DNA from: Streptomyces sp. DvalAA-43
Lineage (GTDB): Bacteria; Actinomycetota; Actinomycetes; Streptomycetales; Streptomycetaceae
NCBI RefSeq assembly: GCF_900091725.1
Contig: NZ_FMBW01000022.1
Location: forward strand, 18,657 to 82,656
DNA length: 64,000 bases
Reading direction: 5' to 3'
The translations under genes were made by a program, and so were the position numbers. The notes under the pieces were generated by a model. That model saw only the letters and a list, made by a program, of their open reading frames with translations. It was not told the DNA's origin and searched no databases. Of this stretch, positions 61,318 to 64,000 are shown one piece after another. The stretch's first letter is position 1. Every line of letters begins with the position of its first letter.

Positions 61318-64000
61318 CTACGCCGGGTCCTGGCCCGTGTCCTCCGACGGCCGGGCGACGAGCTCCCGGAGCCGGTCGGCCAGCACCGGACCGATCACGT
61401 TCAGCGCATCCGGAGTCGCCATGGCGGCGTGCTCGCAGTCGACCTCGTGGAAATCGATGGCGCCGTCGATGTGGGCCTCCCACATGCCCGGGGTGAGCAG
61501 GTCCTTGGGCTTGTCCATGGCCGCGAAGACCAGGGCGTCGGTCCGCACCCGCTCGTGCCGGTACTCAGGGCTGATCCGGATGTCGTTGATCATCACCTGG
61601 AGGATGGCGGCGAACTGTTCCTCCTCGAAGTCGGCGAACACCGAGTTGTGCTGTCGCGCGAGGCGCGTGAACCGCTCGTACGTGAGCGGGGTGCCCGCCG
61701 TGTCCGGCGCGGTCCCGGATTCCTCGTCCCCGTCCGGGCTGTCCGGGTCCACCCCGATCGCCTTGAGGAGCGTCAGATACACCATGGCCGCGTCCAGTTC
61801 GGCCTCCTCCGCCACTTCCTCCGCGGTCCGGGGGCGGGCGGGCTGTGCGTCGAGCAGGACGAGCAACGGTACGTCCTCACCCCGTTCGCGCAGCTTGGCG
61901 GCCATCGCGTGGGCCACGACGCCTCCGAAGGACCACCCCAGCAGGTAGTACGGGCCGTGCGGCTGGATGCGGGTGATCTCGGCGAGGTAGTCGTCGGCCA
62001 CCTCTTCGACGGACCCCGGGAGGTATCCGGGAGTGGACAGGCCCCGGGCCTGGATGCCGTACACCGGGAAGTCCGCGTCCAGGTGCGGAAGCAGAGCCGC
62101 GTACGACCAGCTCAGTCCGCCTCCCGGGTGGATGCAGAACAGGGGCGCCCGGCTCCCCTGCGGGCGCAGCGGGAGCACCACGTCGAACGCGTCGCCCTGG
62201 CTCTCGTCCCCGTCCAGGCGCCGTGCCAGTCCGGCCACGGTCGGTGTCTCGAACAGGGCCCGGAGCGGGAGTTCGAGGCCGAGGACGTCGCGGACCCGGC
62301 CGATCAGCCGGGCGCCGAGCAGCGAGTGGCCGCCCAGGTCGAAGAAGCCGTCGTCGACGCCGACCCGGTCGACCTGGAGCACTTCACGGAACAGGGCGCT
62401 CAGCACGTCCTCGTTCGGTGTGCGCGGCGCACGGCCGGCCGAGGCCGTGTAGTCGGGCGCGGGCAGCGCCCGCCGGTCGAGCTTCCCGTTGGGGGTCATC
62501 GGCAGCGCGTCGAGCGGCACGACCGCCGACGGCACCATGTGTTCCGGTAGCCGCTGCCGCAGCGCGTCACGGATCCCGGCGATGCCGGTCCCGTCCGTGG
62601 CGACGACGTACGCCACCAGCCGTGGATCGCCCGCGCGGTCCTCCCGCACGACCACGACGGCATCGGACACCCCGGTCTGCTCCCGCAGCACCGATTCGGT
62701 CTCACCCGGCTCGATCCGGAAGCCACGGATCTTGACCTGCTGGTCGGCGCGGCCGAGGAACCGCAGCCCCTCGCCGTCGGTCCGGCAGACGAGGTCCCCG
62801 GTCCGGTACATCCGCGACCCGGGCGGGCCGTAGGGGTCGGCCACGAACCGCTCGGCGCTCAGCCCCGGCCTGCCCAGGTAGCCCCGGGCCAGCCCGGCAC
62901 CCGCGATGTACAGCTCGCCGGGAACCCCCGGCGGAACCAGGCCCAGCCGCTCGTCCAGCACATAGGTGCGGGTGTTGAGGATCGGCCCGCCGAGACCGGG
63001 CGGGGTGCCGGGGAGCACGGTGGAGGCGGTGGACCAGATGGTGGTCTCCGTCGGCCCGTACAGGTTGGTGACGCCCGCCGCGTGTGCGGCGAGGGTCTCG
63101 GCCAGGTCGGCGGGGAGCGCCTCGCCGCCCACCAGGACGCGCAGCCCGTCGAGCACCTCGGTGCGTACGTCGACGAGCGCACGCCACAGGGTCGGTGTGG
63201 CCTGGGCGATGGTCGCCCGGCTGTCCCTGATGAGGTCGGCCAGCGCGTCCGGCGTGCGGACGGTGTCGCGGGCGGCGAGCACCAGGGTGGCCCCGTGGAG
63301 GAGCGGCAGATAGATCTCCAGGGCGGAGATGTCGAACCCGACGGTGGTCACCGCGACCCAGCGGTCCTCCGCGTGCAACGGGAACCGCACGGCCATGTCC
63401 GCCAGGAAGTTCGACAGCGCACCGTGGGGCAGCACCACGCCCTTGGGTGTGCCGGTGGAACCCGAGGTGTAGATGACGTACGCCGGATGGCCGGGGTCGA
63501 GCGGCCGGCCCGTGCCGACAGCCTCGGCAGCGGTGTCCGGCAGGGCGTCGAGCGCGGACCGGTGGCCGGGCGTGTCCAGGACGAGAACGGGGGTGTCCGT
63601 CCCGTCCGGGAGCAGCCCCGTCAGCGCGGCGGTGGTCACCGCCAGGACCGGCGTCGCGTCGGTGAGCATGTGCGCGACGCGGGGCGCCGGGTACTCGGGA
63701 TCGACGGGCAGGTACGCGGCGCCCGACTTGAGAACGCCGAGCAGGGTGGCGATCAGATCCGGCGACCGTTCGAGCAGGACGGCGACGAGGTTCCCGGGGC
63801 CTGCCCCGTTCTCCGTCAGCCAGTGCGCGATGCGGTTGGCCCGCGCGTCCAGCATGGCGTACGACCACTCGGTGCCGTCATGGACGACAGCGGTCGCGTC
63901 CGGGGTACGGGCGGCCTGGGCGGCGAACAGCTCGGGAACCGTGTCACGCGGGAACTCCCCGCTGGTGCCGCGCCATTCGTCGGTGATCCCCCGGCGTTCC
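61318..64000 (-). CDS. NRPS terminal module A(Gly)-PCP-TE (runs off right edge)
   Basis: About 894 codons are visible; the reading frame is open to the window end (…[20 protein letters not shown]), so the start and any condensation domain lie outside. The adenylation domain ([14 protein letters not shown]) has the specificity residues D-I-L-Q-V-G-L-I-W ([32 protein letters not shown]), one change from the glycine code. Then a PCP ([14 protein letters not shown]) and a thioesterase with [14 protein letters not shown]. As the TE-bearing protein it ends a peptide whose last residue should be Gly. On the opposite strand to the Thr-type NRPS. Confidence 0.94.
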   Translation of the reverse strand, partial: ERRGITDEWRGTSGEFPRDTVPELFAAQAARTPDATAVVHDGTEWSYAMLDARANRIAHWLTENGAGPGNLVAVLLERSPDLIATLLGVLKSGAAYLPVDPEYPAPRVAHMLTDATPVLAVTTAALTGLLPDGTDTPVLVLDTPGHRSALDALPDTAAEAVGTGRPLDPGHPAYVIYTSGSTGTPKGVVLPHGALSNFLADMAVRFPLHAEDRWVAVTTVGFDISALEIYLPLLHGATLVLAARDTVRTPDALADLIRDSRATIAQATPTLWRALVDVRTEVLDGLRVLVGGEALPADLAETLAAHAAGVTNLYGPTETTIWSTASTVLPGTPPGLGGPILNTRTYVLDERLGLVPPGVPGELYIAGAGLARGYLGRPGLSAERFVADPYGPPGSRMYRTGDLVCRTDGEGLRFLGRADQQVKIRGFRIEPGETESVLREQTGVSDAVVVVREDRAGDPRLVAYVVATDGTGIAGIRDALRQRLPEHMVPSAVVPLDALPMTPNGKLDRRALPAPDYTASAGRAPRTPNEDVLSALFREVLQVDRVGVDDGFFDLGGHSLLGARLIGRVRDVLGLELPLRALFETPTVAGLARRLDGDESQGDAFDVVLPLRPQGSRAPLFCIHPGGGLSWSYAALLPHLDADFPVYGIQARGLSTPGYLPGSVEEVADDYLAEITRIQPHGPYYLLGWSFGGVVAHAMAAKLRERGEDVPLLVLLDAQPARPRTAEEVAEEAELDAAMVYLTLLKAIGVDPDSPDGDEESGTAPDTAGTPLTYERFTRLARQHNSVFADFEEEQFAAILQVMINDIRISPEYRHERVRTDALVFAAMDKPKDLLTPGMWEAHIDGAIDFHEVDCEHAAMATPDALNVIGPVLADRLRELVARPSEDTGQDPA

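Noticed and set aside
1..64000. tRNA, rRNA, transposase or phage genes
   Set aside because: None recognised in either strand.

Overview
The window is very GC-rich (about 73% by eye), has strong third-position G/C in its genes, short GGAGG-type ribosome sites, tight ATGA overlaps and a few TTA (bldA) codons. This is what one expects of Streptomyces or a close relative. Almost everything in it is specialised metabolism: 41 protein genes, no rRNA, tRNA, insertion sequence or CRISPR array that I can see.

Left part (1-40 kb). A minus-strand block holds an FkbH-type glyceryl loader, an 85-aa protein, a stand-alone fatty acyl-AMP ligase (FAAL), two ~600-aa acyl-CoA-dehydrogenase-like flavoproteins, an acyl carrier protein and the start of a PKS cut by the window edge. 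This looks like a route for loading and desaturating an acyl starter on a carrier protein. Next come an MMPL exporter, a divergent FAD monooxygenase-P450 pair, a KASIII-like acyltransferase / PLP decarboxylase / ACP cassette that probably works with the AMP ligase at 19.8-21.4 kb to make a decarboxylated aminoacyl-ACP, an MFS exporter, and an SRPBCC-YrdB pair. From 40 kb back to 21.5 kb runs a hybrid assembly line: FAAL-ACP-KS-AT-DH-KR-ACP, then two cysteine modules (Cy-A-PCP and a Cy-like-A-PCP-TE), a GMC oxidoreductase and two type II thioesterases. A short near-palindrome around GCTTTAGC sits upstream of most promoters here (6-40 kb) and was not seen to the right of 41 kb, suggesting one regulon.

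Right part (41-64 kb). cysC-cysD-cysN (APS/PAPS synthesis) and a prephenate dehydrogenase face an unusual minus-strand operon: an arginyl-tRNA-synthetase-like class I protein, an uncharacterised 255-aa protein, a GH3-type acyl adenylase/amide synthetase, an HMG-CoA-reductase-like domain fused to an APH-type kinase, and a thymidylate-kinase-like P-loop protein. I consider this five-gene operon the most likely undescribed system in the window. It is followed by a phosphopantetheinyl transferase, an NTF2-like protein, a thioesterase, a mycofactocin-type SDR and a threonine-type NRPS whose condensation domain has lost its active site. A DJ-1/PfpI gene and a divergent MocR regulator interrupt the series before a glycine-type A-PCP-TE NRPS module that runs off the right edge.

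No SARP, LuxR/LAL or TetR pathway regulator is present; the only recognisable regulator is the MocR protein, so the cluster regulator must lie outside. The 1-40 kb and 41-64 kb halves may be one superclusters or two adjacent clusters; the motif distribution favours at least two regulatory units.
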